Below, in pieces: positions 45,148-53,908 of a stretch of 64,000 bases of DNA (its first letter is position 1; each line of letters starts with the position of its first letter). Under the pieces are notes generated by a model, which made no database searches, was not told the origin of the DNA, and was given only the letters and a program-made list of their open reading frames with translations. The translations under genes and the position numbers were made by a program. Origin of the DNA: Paludibacterium purpuratum (GTDB taxonomy: Bacteria; Pseudomonadota; Gammaproteobacteria; Burkholderiales; Chromobacteriaceae); the NCBI RefSeq assembly GCF_004363805.1, contig NZ_SNZP01000007.1, forward strand, positions 1-64,000. Reading direction: 5' to 3'.

Positions 45148-47373
45148 ATGATCCGTTATTTTCGCTGCGCGCTGTTCGCCTTGCTCAGTCTGTCGTCGTC
45201 GTGGGTTCTGGCCGAGAATATGCCGGCACCCGCTGTGCCGCCGCGCATCGGCGTGGTGCTGGGTGGGGGCGGTGCGCGCGGTTTTGCGCACCTGGGGGTG
45301 CTCAGGGAGCTGGAAAAGCTCCATATCCCGATTTCCTGTATTGCCGGCACCAGTGCCGGCGCGCTGATCGGCGGCATGTACGCCAATGGCCTGTCGCTGG
45401 ACGAGATGCAGCAGTCCTTCAAAGAGGCCGACTGGAGCGCGATGCTCTCGGGTAAGCCGAGTCGGGCTCAAGTGCCCTACGAGCGCAAGAGCGACGACTA
45501 TCGCAATTATTTCGACCTGACCTTCGGCGTGCGCGACGGCGCTTTTCGCGTGCCGCGCAGCGCCATCAATTCGCAGGACGTTGACCTGTATATCCGCGCA
45601 TTGACGCGCGACCGGGTCGTCGACAGCTTCGATCGTTTGCCGATTCCATTTCGTGCCGTGGCAACCGACCTGTCCAACGGCGATGCGGTCGTGTTCGACC
45701 GCGGCGCGCTGGCCATCGCATTGCGTGCCAGTATGGCGGTGCCGGGGGTGTTCGACCCGGTTTCCGATCAAGGCCGGTTGTTGGTCGATGGCGGCTTGGC
45801 GCGCAACTTGCCGATCGAGGATCTGAAGCATCGCTGCGCCGATCACCTGATCGTGGTGGATGTCGGTACGCCGCTATTGAAGACCGACCAGATCCATACG
45901 CTATTCGATGTGCTGGCTCAGACCAGCAATTTGATGGTGACGCGTAACGCAAGTCAGCAGAAGACCTTGCTGGATGATCAGGATGTGGTCATCCGGCCGG
46001 ATCTGACCGGCTTTTCTTCGGCGGCGTTCGTCAATAACCAGGCTATCATCGCCCGCGGCGTGTCGGCCGTGGATCCGGTGCGCGAACGGTTGAAGGCCTG
46101 GGCGGTCTCGCCGCAGGCGTATGCCGCCTGGCATGCCCGACTGGTGCCGCCGCCATCGCCCAAGATCGATCATATCCGGGTGGAGGGGTCGGGTGCGAGC
46201 TTCATCAACCCGGAGCAACTGACGAAAACGCTCGGCAACGACACCGGCTCGGACGGTAGCCTGGATTCGGCGCGTCAGCAGCTGCGCACGCTGTTTGCCG
46301 GCGGCGACTTCGATAGCTTGACCTACCGGGTCGAGGATGTCGACGGGCGTCATATCATGCAGGTGATGCCGGTCGAACGCTCGATCGGGCCGAACCAGCT
46401 GCGTTTCGGCTTGAATCTGAAAAACAGTACCGTCGGCGATGCCAGCGTGACCTTCCTCGGGTCGTCGCTTTCTACCTGGCTCAATGCTTCCGGCGCCACT
46501 TGGCGCAACGACCTGCAGCTCGGTTCGGATACCTTGTTGCGCAGCGAGCTCTATCAGCCGCTGGCACTCGGCAGCCCGGTGTTTCTGGCGGCCCAAGGGC
46601 ATTACAAGGAAGAGCCCTGGCCGTTCTACGATGCCAACCATCTGAAATACGCCGAACTGACGCTGGCGGAAACTGGTGGGGAACTGGATGTCGGCGTGGC
46701 GCTAGGGCAGTACGGTCAACTGCGCGGCGGTCCCTACTGGTTGCAGTACCAGCCGCGTGTCAGCATGGGGGCGTTGCAGCCTTCTCAGGTCGGACTGGAT
46801 CAGAAAGCGACCGAGGCCGGCTTGCACCTGTCGGCGGTGGCCGACCAGTTCGACAATCCGCGTTGGCCGCGCAGCGGTTACTTCTTCGATGGCAGCCTGC
46901 GTTACTCGATGCCGGCGTGGCACGGTATCGATACGCGCTATTACGGACTGACGGCGGAGGATGTGATGACGCTGGGCGATGTGACTTGGCGTCTGACCGG
47001 CAAGCTCAAGGGAAATTTGATCGGTGCCAATCCGAACCGTTTCGCCATGCCGCAGTTCCTGGGCGGCTTCCTTAATATGAGCGGCTATCAACAAGACGAG
47101 CTCTATGGCGACAGAATCAGCTTGGGGCGCTTGATGGTGTATTGGCGCGCCGCGACGTTGCCATCCGCATTCGGCTCGGGGATCTATGCCGGTGCATCGC
47201 TGGAGCTTGGCAAGGTGTGGAATCGGAATTTCGGCGACGAGAACACCGGCTGGTTGCCCGGCGGTTCGGTTTTCCTGGGAGCGGACACTCTGCTCGGACC
47301 CTTCTTCATCGGCGTCGGCACGGCCCGTGGCGGTCGTCCGATCGGCTATATGTACCTGGGGCTCGACTACTAG
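45148..47373 (+). CDS. Patatin-like phospholipase autotransporter (PlpD-like, type Vd)
   Basis: A 741-residue outer-membrane protein with a signal peptide (MIRYFRCALFALLSLSSSWVLA). The patatin domain has GGGGARGFAHLG (oxyanion hole), GTSAG with Ser69, and LVDGG with Asp214. It is followed by a POTRA-like linker (about 320-410) and a C-terminal beta-barrel region rich in alternating aromatic strands ending in YMYLGLDY. Order and length match P. aeruginosa PlpD (about 728), a lipase exposed at the surface. I preferred ATG 45148 because it gives a clean signal peptide. Confidence 0.9.
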   Translation: MIRYFRCALFALLSLSSSWVLAENMPAPAVPPRIGVVLGGGGARGFAHLGVLRELEKLHIPISCIAGTSAGALIGGMYANGLSLDEMQQSFKEADWSAMLSGKPSRAQVPYERKSDDYRNYFDLTFGVRDGAFRVPRSAINSQDVDLYIRALTRDRVVDSFDRLPIPFRAVATDLSNGDAVVFDRGALAIALRASMAVPGVFDPVSDQGRLLVDGGLARNLPIEDLKHRCADHLIVVDVGTPLLKTDQIHTLFDVLAQTSNLMVTRNASQQKTLLDDQDVVIRPDLTGFSSAAFVNNQAIIARGVSAVDPVRERLKAWAVSPQAYAAWHARLVPPPSPKIDHIRVEGSGASFINPEQLTKTLGNDTGSDGSLDSARQQLRTLFAGGDFDSLTYRVEDVDGRHIMQVMPVERSIGPNQLRFGLNLKNSTVGDASVTFLGSSLSTWLNASGATWRNDLQLGSDTLLRSELYQPLALGSPVFLAAQGHYKEEPWPFYDANHLKYAELTLAETGGELDVGVALGQYGQLRGGPYWLQYQPRVSMGALQPSQVGLDQKATEAGLHLSAVADQFDNPRWPRSGYFFDGSLRYSMPAWHGIDTRYYGLTAEDVMTLGDVTWRLTGKLKGNLIGANPNRFAMPQFLGGFLNMSGYQQDELYGDRISLGRLMVYWRAATLPSAFGSGIYAGASLELGKVWNRNFGDENTGWLPGGSVFLGADTLLGPFFIGVGTARGGRPIGYMYLGLDY

Positions 47374-47389
47374 TTGCGGGGGTGTGGAG

Positions 47390-47463
47390 CGTAGGGTGCG
47401 TTCGCGAAGCAACGCACCACCCTTGCGATGATGGCGGGTTGCCTTCGGCGAACCTACCCTACG
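47390..47463. repeat. Compound dispersed palindrome, copy 3
   Basis: The arms CGTAGGG (47390-47396) and CCCTACG (47457-47463) enclose a 24-bp palindrome identical to copy 1 (47395-47418) and the GGCGGGTTGCCTTCGGCG core of copy 2 (47433-47450). It lies between convergent genes. Confidence 0.75.
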
Positions 47464-47481
47464 GCCGCTCCGGATGGAAGG

Positions 47482-48279
47482 CTATGCCTGGGCGAATAGC
47501 GCCGACAACGCCACGCCCGGGTCCGGTGCGCGCATGAATGCTTCTCCGACCAGGAAGGTCAGCACCTGATGCGCCTGCATGCGGCTCACGTCCTCCGGCC
47601 TCAGGATGCCGCTTTCGGTGACCACGATGCGGTCGTGGCCGATTTGCGGTAGCAAGTCGATAGTGGTGGCCAGATCGACTTCGAACGTGCGCAGATTGCG
47701 GTTGTTGATGCCGATTAGCGGCGTGGGGAGCGTCAGTGCGCGCGTCAGTTCCGCCGCGTCGTGCACTTCTACCAAGACCGCCATGCCGAGTGCCGCCGCC
47801 AGATCGTGCAAGGCGCGCAGTCGGGCGTCGTCCAATGCCGCGGCGATCAGCAGAATACAATCGGCGCCCATGGCGCGGGCTTCGTAGACTTGGTACTCGT
47901 CGACCAGGAAATCCTTGCGCAGGACGGGGAGGGCGCAGGCGGCGCGTGCCGCTTCGAGGTAAGCCTGGTCGCCCTGAAAGAAATCGCGATCGGTTAAGAC
48001 CGACAAGCAGGCCGCGCCGTGCGCGGCATAGCGCGCGGCAATGTCGGCCGGATCGAAATCGTTGCGGATCACGCCCTTGCTCGGACTGGCTTTCTTGATC
48101 TCGGCAATGACGGCGGCATGGCCTTGGCGATGGCGCTGCCGCAAGGCCTCGACGAAATCGCGCCGGTCGTCGGAGCGGGCTTCGGCTCGCAGTCGCAGCT
48201 GTTCGAGGGGGAGGGTAGCGCGGGCATCGGCCACTTCTTGTGCCTTGCGCGCCAGGATGGTATTGAGGATGTCGGTCAT
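47482..48279 (-). CDS. trpC: Indole-3-glycerol-phosphate synthase
   Basis: TrpC closes the indole ring in tryptophan synthesis, converting carboxyphenylaminodeoxyribulose phosphate to indole-3-glycerol phosphate. The 265-residue TIM barrel has the catalytic Lys in [12 protein letters not shown], a second Lys in [11 protein letters not shown], and phosphate-binding [14 protein letters not shown] and VTESGI. ATG 48279 gives the family start ([12 protein letters not shown]). It is a single-domain enzyme, not fused to TrpF, and no other trp gene is beside it here. Confidence 0.96.
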   Translation of the reverse strand: MTDILNTILARKAQEVADARATLPLEQLRLRAEARSDDRRDFVEALRQRHRQGHAAVIAEIKKASPSKGVIRNDFDPADIAARYAAHGAACLSVLTDRDFFQGDQAYLEAARAACALPVLRKDFLVDEYQVYEARAMGADCILLIAAALDDARLRALHDLAAALGMAVLVEVHDAAELTRALTLPTPLIGINNRNLRTFEVDLATTIDLLPQIGHDRIVVTESGILRPEDVSRMQAHQVLTFLVGEAFMRAPDPGVALSALFAQA

Positions 48280-48374
48280 TCGAGCTGGTTTGGCGGTCAA
48301 AAAGGCATCATGCAGAATGGATGGCGCTTTGACAAGTCGCTGGTGCTCGCACGGTCGTGCAATTCGGCCGGACG

Positions 48375-48402
48375 CAAAAAAACCCGGATCGTGATCCGGG
48401 TT
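48375..48402 (-). terminator. Terminator of the cold-shock gene
   Basis: On the minus strand AACCCGGATC and GATCCGGGTT pair around a short loop, followed by TTTTTTGCG. It lies 26 bp after the csp stop. Confidence 0.85.
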
Positions 48403-48427
48403 CTTGTTCTTCCTGTTCGACCGATGA

Positions 48428-48631
48428 TTACAGCGGTTGAATGTTGGAAGCTTGCTTGCCCTTCGGGCCCATGGTTACTTCGAAGCTGACTTTCTGGTTT
48501 TCAGCCAGGGTCTTGAAGCCATTGACCTTGATTTGGGAGAAGTGAGCGAAAACGTCTTCACCGCCTTCGTCCGGAGTGATAAAACCGAAGCCCTTAGCGT
48601 CGTTGAACCACTTAACGGTACCCGTTGCCAT
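48428..48631 (-). CDS. CspA-family cold-shock protein
   Basis: A 67-residue OB-fold RNA chaperone. RNP1 (KGFGFITP) and RNP2 (VFAHFS) are intact, with the usual N terminus [11 protein letters not shown]. It binds single-stranded RNA and DNA and melts structure. The upstream region (48632-48780) holds a long T-rich stretch on the coding strand that may form the kind of long leader that regulates cspA-type genes. The trpC gene lies downstream on the same strand, past the terminator. Confidence 0.95.
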   Translation of the reverse strand: MATGTVKWFNDAKGFGFITPDEGGEDVFAHFSQIKVNGFKTLAENQKVSFEVTMGPKGKQASNIQPL

Positions 48632-48871
48632 GTGTAATTCCCATCAAAAAAATAAAAAAACAAGTGCATGAAAGTCAAGGAAAATGGCGAACCGTGGTAC
48701 AGACTTGCGTCAGCTACGACAACTCATGTTTTCGACTTGAAAATCCTGCAGGGACGGATAATGCATAAGGTTTGAATACTATGCAAGCTTTATTTTCGAC
48801 CGGTGTGCGGCGGCAGATAATGTCAAATGCGTAGAAGCTAATCCCCGCAAGGGTTTTGGTCTATTTTTCCT

Positions 48872-49327
48872 TTATTTCCCCGGCGGTTCAGCGACGATGG
48901 CCAAACGCTCCAGTAGCGCGCCGGCCTGGCGCAATAAGGCGATTTCCTCGCTATTTAGCGTATTGGTGATGGCTTGGCTCAACCAGTTGTCGCGGTTGTT
49001 GCGGTTGGCCGTCAATACGCCCAGGCCTTCTTCGGTTAGTCGAACGCAGCTTTTGCGTTTGTCGCTGGCATTCTCTTCTTTGAAGGTCAATCCCATCTGC
49101 TCCAATTTACGCAAAAGCGCAGACAGGTTTTGCGGACGTAAGCCCTCGTATTCGGCCAGTGCCGTGGGGGTTGCCTCGTCGCCCAGTTGATCGATACGGC
49201 CAAGCAATAACAATTGGCTCAGCGGCAGCTCTAGCGGCGTGCTTTCACGGCGCAAGCGGCGTACCAGGAGCATCATTTGTTTGCGCAAGGTGCTGGCGCA
49301 GTCGGCGATATCGGTAGTTGGATTCAT
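48872..49327 (-). CDS. MarR-family transcriptional regulator
   Basis: A 151-residue winged-helix regulator. The recognition region is TPTALAEYEGLRPQNLSALL, followed by the wing MGLTFKEENASDKRKSCVRLTEEG with the Asp-Lys-Arg typical of MarR wings. ATG 49327 (MNPTTDI) is preferred over a longer frame. Diverges from the HPt-HD-GYP gene. Ligand and targets are unknown. Confidence 0.9.
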   Translation of the reverse strand: MNPTTDIADCASTLRKQMMLLVRRLRRESTPLELPLSQLLLLGRIDQLGDEATPTALAEYEGLRPQNLSALLRKLEQMGLTFKEENASDKRKSCVRLTEEGLGVLTANRNNRDNWLSQAITNTLNSEEIALLRQAGALLERLAIVAEPPGK

Positions 49328-49500
49328 GCGTTGCAATATGACGATTAATATTCTAAGCGAACATAGTATAAGGTGGGTCGGTTCGGCAAGTATGTCGCCT
49401 CGGTCAGGATTTTTTGTCGTCCCTATAGGCATTGGGTATGGCAATCGCTATGATGCCCTTTAAATAGACTGAAGCGACGGCAAATACCGTGGAGCGGGCC

Positions 49501-50589
49501 ATGCTAGATGAACGAACCCCTATCGTAATCGAAGACGAAGAGAGTTTCCGTGATTTCCATGATGCCGTGAGCGATTATGCGCCGCATATCGAGGCTTTGG
49601 TCGCCTTGCTCAGGCAACAGCCTACCGATTCAGACGCGGTGGCCGATCTCTTTCGAACTTTTCACAACATCAAGGGCGATGCCAGTCTTTGCCGGCTGAC
49701 GTTCCTGGTGCCTTTCATGCATTCGGCGGAAACGCTGCTCGCGCGCGTGCGCTCGGGCGAAGTGCCGTTCACCCCCAGACTTGCCGACGTGCTGTTGTTG
49801 TCGACCGATCGCCTGCAACAGGCGGTGGACTCGCTGGCGGCCGGCGAGTCCACCGGTAATCTGCACTTGGCGGAATTGACCTCGGCGCTGGAGGCCATGC
49901 ATCACATGGCCCCGACCGAAGTCGAGCGCGCCTGTGTTCAATTGATCGCCGCGTTGACCGGTGTGCGCGAAGAGCGCGGCGAGGTGTTCGATCTGCAGGC
50001 GCTGATGATCGACCGCCCCGGCGATCTGGCGTTTTTCAAACAACTGGCGCTGCAGCTCGAGCGCCGTTCTTCGCTGTTTACCGGCCGCACGGAGCGCAAT
50101 CTGAAGCTTGCTTTGCTGACCAATCAGTTGGCCGGTGCCCCGATCGATCCCGAGCAGTTGTGTGCCGCGGTGTATGTGCACGACCTGGGGATGGTGTGGC
50201 TGCCGGAGGCGTTATGGATCGGCAATCGTGTTATGCATGACGAAGAGCGGCAACAGATGCGCCAGCATGTCGGCTGGGCCGCTGGCCTGTTGCAGCGCAT
50301 CCCTGGCTGGGACTTGGCCGCGCGTATCGTGTTGCATCACCATGAAAAGCCTGACGGCACGGGCTATCCGCAAGGGTTGCACCAGGATCAGATCGAGCCG
50401 GGGGCGAAGATCTTGGCGTTGGTCGATGCCTTCGAGTCGGTGATGGTCAAGCAGGGGGCGCGCGGCCAGCCGCGTTCGACGCTGCGGGCCGCGGCCGAGG
50501 TGAATGCCGCCGATCACCAGTTCGACCCGGCATGGGTTCGGCATTTCAATCATGCGGTGCAGCATGTGCTGGATGAGGCGAATAGTTGA
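49501..50589 (+). CDS. HPt domain fused to HD-GYP domain
   Basis: About 362 residues. Residues about 10-115 are a histidine-phosphotransfer-like domain with His55 in FRTFHNIKGD, and about 170-355 are an HD-GYP phosphodiesterase domain with YVHDLGM and the HHHEKPDGTGYP signature. It may connect a phosphorelay to cyclic-di-GMP breakdown. GGAG six bases before ATG 49501 decides the start over the upstream GTG. The first HD His-Asp pair is present, but whether all metal ligands are intact I could not verify. Confidence 0.82.
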   Translation: MLDERTPIVIEDEESFRDFHDAVSDYAPHIEALVALLRQQPTDSDAVADLFRTFHNIKGDASLCRLTFLVPFMHSAETLLARVRSGEVPFTPRLADVLLLSTDRLQQAVDSLAAGESTGNLHLAELTSALEAMHHMAPTEVERACVQLIAALTGVREERGEVFDLQALMIDRPGDLAFFKQLALQLERRSSLFTGRTERNLKLALLTNQLAGAPIDPEQLCAAVYVHDLGMVWLPEALWIGNRVMHDEERQQMRQHVGWAAGLLQRIPGWDLAARIVLHHHEKPDGTGYPQGLHQDQIEPGAKILALVDAFESVMVKQGARGQPRSTLRAAAEVNAADHQFDPAWVRHFNHAVQHVLDEANS

Positions 50590-50643
50590 CAGGCGAATCG
50601 TGTCCGGCACGATTTAGGTCATGGTCGTGTGGCTGGCAGCATG

Positions 50644-50649
50644 TATAAT
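50644..50649 (+). promoter_or_regulatory. Possible -10 box of the ToxR-like gene
   Basis: A perfect TATAAT lies 31 bp upstream of ATG 50680. No clear -35 hexamer precedes it, so activation by a regulator (possibly itself) is plausible. Confidence 0.4.
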
Positions 50650-50679
50650 TCACCGCCATAGCGTATAAGAAATTGCTGA

Positions 50680-51495
50680 ATGATCGATGTCGGCGGGCGA
50701 AGTGGCTGCGCCCCGGTCATCGCAGCCACAGAATACATGGCATTGCAAAATGACTACCCCACGATGGTTGTGCTGGAGGGCGAGGTTTTATTCGACCGGC
50801 AGCGCAGGCATCTCTCTAGGCAGGACGTGCATGTCGAGCTGAAGGAGCACGAGGCTCGACTGTTGTCCGCGCTCCTCGACGGCATCCAGGATAAGCGCGA
50901 AATCATCGAGCTGCTCTGGGAGTCTCGCGGCGTCATCGTCACCGAAAACAACTACTACAAGGTGGTGAAAGGGCTGCGCAACGCGTTCGAGTCCGTTGGT
51001 CTCTCCGCCGATCTACTCAAGACCCTGCCGCGTGTCGGTATTGCCTTTGTCGGCATGGCCGAGCCGCTGGCGGCCGGCCTGGATGCCGTGGAGCGGTTAC
51101 CCGTGGCGGCGCCGGTGGTCGCGGCGGACGACGATGTCGGCGTGGCGCCAATGGCCGAGTCGAAACCGGCGGCGGCCGAGCGCCGGCGTCAGGCGTGGTT
51201 GTTCGGTGTGCTGATTCTGGCGATGGCACTGCTGTGCGGTAGTTTGTTGCTGCGCTCGGATAACGGTTTCCGTCTGCTGGGTACGGCGTCCGGTATCAAG
51301 ATCTACGTTTTCAAAGATCCTGGCGTGTCGCTGGTCGACGTGCTGGCGCGTTATCGCCGTTTCGATCTCGAGCAGCAAAATACCCGCTATATCTACTATC
51401 GTGCGGTCGGCAAGAACTTCATTATCTTGGCATGCCCAACCGCGCTGCCGGATGGGGCGGAATCATGCGTATCCCTGATGCAAAAAAATATCTGA
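50680..51495 (+). CDS. ToxR/CadC-type membrane-anchored winged-helix regulator
   Basis: About 271 residues. An OmpR/ToxR-type winged helix (about 35-125; LKEHEARLLSALLDG, ENNYYKVVKGLRNAF, LLKTLPRVGIAFVG) is followed by an acidic alanine-rich linker, one membrane helix (AWLFGVLILAMALLCGSLLL, about 190-210) and a small periplasmic domain with one cysteine pair (LACPTALPDGAESC). It should bind DNA from the inner membrane and sense the periplasm. The start is uncertain, with Met at 50737 possible. The small partner gene overlaps its end by 31 bp. Confidence 0.85.
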   Translation: MIDVGGRSGCAPVIAATEYMALQNDYPTMVVLEGEVLFDRQRRHLSRQDVHVELKEHEARLLSALLDGIQDKREIIELLWESRGVIVTENNYYKVVKGLRNAFESVGLSADLLKTLPRVGIAFVGMAEPLAAGLDAVERLPVAAPVVAADDDVGVAPMAESKPAAAERRRQAWLFGVLILAMALLCGSLLLRSDNGFRLLGTASGIKIYVFKDPGVSLVDVLARYRRFDLEQQNTRYIYYRAVGKNFIILACPTALPDGAESCVSLMQKNI

Positions 51496-51941
51496 TCATC
51501 CTGGCGTTGGAGACGATGCTGGCGGCGACGTTATGGTGGGCCAATCCGGCAGGGGGGCGCGAGCTTTCGCCACGCAATCCGTGTCTTGCCAATGTGGTCA
51601 TCGCGCGTGGACAGGCGGCGCCCGGACGAGTGGGTGGTCACTTGATGGTGTTCCCGGCCGGATCCCAGTGGATTTTCAATCTGAGCTGGAAGGCCAATGG
51701 CGCGCTGCACGTGCTGCACCGCCAGATCGATGCCCGTTTCCAGGATCTGGGTATGGGGCGTTTCCAGTATGTCACCCGTTCGGTTTCCCGTTATCGGGAT
51801 GACACCGATGACGATGTCGCGACACTGTTTCCCATGCTGCAACCCGGCGCATCCGGCTCCATGACTTTTACGCCGATCGCCGATGGTCTGTTCAATGCGC
51901 AGGTTAACGAGGACTTTCAGTTTTATTGCAGCGAGCAGTAA
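51465..51941 (+). CDS. Small membrane-anchored partner of the ToxR-like regulator (ToxS/FidL-like)
   Basis: A 158-residue protein with one N-terminal hydrophobic segment (YLIILALETMLAATLWW) and a periplasmic domain ending in FQFYCSEQ. GGGGCGG precedes ATG 51465, which lies inside the regulator gene, so the two are translationally coupled. Size, topology and position fit ToxS or FidL, the partners of ToxR and MarT, but sequence likeness is judged by eye. It probably stabilises or tunes the regulator's periplasmic domain. Confidence 0.6.
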   Translation: MRIPDAKKYLIILALETMLAATLWWANPAGGRELSPRNPCLANVVIARGQAAPGRVGGHLMVFPAGSQWIFNLSWKANGALHVLHRQIDARFQDLGMGRFQYVTRSVSRYRDDTDDDVATLFPMLQPGASGSMTFTPIADGLFNAQVNEDFQFYCSEQ

Positions 51942-52123
51942 ACCCGCGGTTTTTAAGGAAAAAACGGCGGAATTCAGAAATTTTCAGAAGTATTCCCTAC
52001 TTTGTATAGTCAAATTCAGACTAAGTCCGTGCAATTTTCTGGGGCGGGGGTAAGCTGGGTACATCAGGACGGCGCAGCACTTTATGCCGCACCTGGTGGG
52101 TAAGTAACCTGAAAGTCTTCTTC

Positions 52124-52252
52124 GAGGGCGTCCAGGTTGCGCGCATCCAGCCGGACACCCTTCGCTCTTATACGCTGGTTTTTGCTTGGCGCGTCGGGGT
52201 AGTCGTGCCAGGCAAATCTCAAGGCTGAGATGCGCGCAACCTGGACGTCTTT
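52124..52252 (+). ncRNA. Candidate structured RNA with a 19-bp closing stem
   Basis: CGTCCAGGTTGCGCGCATC (52129-52147) pairs perfectly with GATGCGCGCAACCTGGACG (52229-52247). Inside are two further helices, CCAGC/GCTGG (52147-52151/52174-52178, sharing base 52147 with the outer stem) and TTTGCTTGGC/GCCAGGCAAA (52181-52190/52207-52216, one mismatch that is G-U in RNA), making a three-way junction. Wobble pairs extend the outer stem, and it ends in TCTTTT. It may be a small RNA, a large terminator for the ToxR-like operon, or a small palindromic mobile element. Confidence 0.5.
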
Positions 52253-52259
52253 TCGTCTG

Positions 52260-52282
52260 GCGACCGTTCGCCGAACGGTCGC
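52260..52282. repeat. Perfect palindrome downstream of the HAD gene
   Basis: GCGACCGTTC (52260-52269) and GAACGGTCGC (52273-52282) form a 10-bp stem with a 3-nt loop. There is no T tract on either side. Confidence 0.5.
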
Positions 52283-52316
52283 AATGATTCCAAGATAACG
52301 CTAAAACCGGGTAGGC

Positions 52317-53150
52317 TCAGCGCAGCTTGAAGAGCTCGCGCAGATGGCGCGCTACGGCAGCGTCGCGGTGGTGTCCGATGCGCTGCGCGCTTGGCAGTTG
52401 CGTCGCCAGTCGCGGATGGGCGTTGCCCATGATGCGGGGGTGGCCGGCCACTTGCAGCAGCTCGATATCGTTCTGACCATCGCCGAATGCGAGGCAATCG
52501 GCGGCGTCCACGCCCAGTCGGTTCAAAATCAATTTCAACGCATTGCCCTTGGAAACGTCGGGTGCCATGACTTCCAGGCAGTCGTCGGCCGAGAAAGTGA
52601 TGGACGCAACGTCGCCGAAGCGAGCGTGCAATTGTTGCTCCACCTCGAGTAGGTGCGCGTGTTCGGCGATGTAGAGCACCTTGGCGACGCCCTCGCCGCT
52701 ATGGCGGGTCAGATCGCTGACCTGGTATTGGAAGCCCGAGTCCTGGTGCATGTCGAGAATCCACTGGCAGGGTTGATCGATCAGCCAGGCATCGTCCAGG
52801 TAAAAGTTCAGCAGGCAGCCGCGCGACAGCGCTGGATCGGTGAGTTGCCGAACCAGGGCGGGTGGGATGTCGCTGCGGTGGATCGGTTGATCGTCCGGGT
52901 CGTGGATGCGGGCGCCGTTCGAGGTGATCAGGTGGGCGCGCACGCCGAGCGAGGCGCGGATGCCGGTGACGTCAAGAAAATGCCGTCCGGTGGCGATCGC
53001 GAGATGCACACCCAGATTGTCGAGAGACTGCAGCGTTTGGGCGGTATAGGCATCGACGCTGTGATTGCCGTCGAGCAAGGTGCCGTCCAGATCGGAGACG
53101 ATGAGCTGGTACACGGTGAAGGGGCTTGAGAACGTAAGAGTGGGAATCAT
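52317..53150 (-). CDS. HAD-superfamily (Cof-type) sugar-phosphate phosphatase
   Basis: About 277 residues. The nucleophile motif is DLDGTLL, motif II is in LAIATGR, and the C-terminal GDGQNDIELL is motif IV with the magnesium-binding acids. The central cap fits the Cof/YbiV IIB class that hydrolyses small phosphorylated metabolites. Relatives often start directly at the YQLIVSDLDGT strand, so the true start could be the GTG near 53114. Confidence 0.9.
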   Translation of the reverse strand: MIPTLTFSSPFTVYQLIVSDLDGTLLDGNHSVDAYTAQTLQSLDNLGVHLAIATGRHFLDVTGIRASLGVRAHLITSNGARIHDPDDQPIHRSDIPPALVRQLTDPALSRGCLLNFYLDDAWLIDQPCQWILDMHQDSGFQYQVSDLTRHSGEGVAKVLYIAEHAHLLEVEQQLHARFGDVASITFSADDCLEVMAPDVSKGNALKLILNRLGVDAADCLAFGDGQNDIELLQVAGHPRIMGNAHPRLATQLPSAQRIGHHRDAAVARHLRELFKLR

Positions 53151-53243
53151 ACCCGAAAACCGCTGTTTCGGTTGCTTCTTGGTGAGGGGCGTCTGAATTT
53201 TTGTTGGAAATCAATTTGTTGAATCGTGCTGCTTGTCGAGGCT

Positions 53244-53798
53244 TTAGGCCGATAAGTGGTCGCGATCGATCCATGCGTCGTGTTCGATGCGATAGATGAT
53301 GCTGTCGGCGATGCCGGGGCGCGGGTCGGCTTGACGCGCTACCTCGTGCATGCCGATTTTTTCCAGGACTCGACGCGATGCTTGATGCGGCTCGCGTACC
53401 GTGGCCCGTATTTCGGCAAGGCGGTACAGCGTGAAGCCGTATTTCAATGCGTATCGGGCAAATTCGGTTGCCAGTCCTTGTCCCCAGGCCGATGTTGCAA
53501 ATCGATAGCCCAGGTTTGGGTGGGTTTGTGTGCCGAACAGTCCCCAGTGCAGTCCGCCGAAGCCGATGATGGCATCGGGTTGGCGTTTGAGTCGTATGCT
53601 CCAGGTGCAGAAGCCGTGCTGTTGGCGATGATCCAGCCAGCGTTGCATGCGCGCTTCGGCTTCGCGCCGGTCTTTCATCGGGCCTGCCGGGTTGAAGGTG
53701 TTGGTGGCGGGGTCGCCGTAAATGTCGAACAAGCGGTCAATGTCTGCTTCGCTGGGGTGGGTCAGCAGGAGGCGGGGGCTTTCGAGTGGGGTGGTCAT
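53244..53798 (-). CDS. GNAT acetyltransferase, RimJ/RimL type
   Basis: About 184 residues of the ribosomal-protein-acetyltransferase-like group (PF13302 type). It starts TTPLESPRLLLTHPSEADI, has LGYRFATSAWGQGLATE as the acetyl-CoA loop and the SRRVLEKIGMHEVARQ ending. Substrate unknown. ATG 53798 gives the normal start, and TTG 53819 is an alternative. No strong ribosome site is visible. Confidence 0.88.
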   Translation of the reverse strand: MTTPLESPRLLLTHPSEADIDRLFDIYGDPATNTFNPAGPMKDRREAEARMQRWLDHRQQHGFCTWSIRLKRQPDAIIGFGGLHWGLFGTQTHPNLGYRFATSAWGQGLATEFARYALKYGFTLYRLAEIRATVREPHQASRRVLEKIGMHEVARQADPRPGIADSIIYRIEHDAWIDRDHLSA

Positions 53799-53870
53799 GT
53801 CGGGGTGGGGCGCGAGCAATCAATAAACCATTTTGGATTATGCTAAAGGCATTTTCAATGAATGTGAATC

Positions 53871-53895
53871 AAAAAGCGGCGTAAGCCGCCTTTTG
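53871..53895. terminator. Bidirectional terminator after the small exported protein gene
   Basis: GCGGC/GCCGC stem flanked by AAAAA on the left and TTTT on the right. It follows the stop of the minus-strand gene at 53909 by 14 bp. Confidence 0.8.
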
Positions 53896-53908
53896 ATCGT
53901 AGGGCTGC

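Noticed and set aside
52129-52247. Transposon terminal inverted repeats of an insertion sequence
   Set aside because: Only 81 bp lie between the arms, with no transposase and no flanking direct duplication. A structured RNA or small palindromic element fits better, though a MITE is not excluded.
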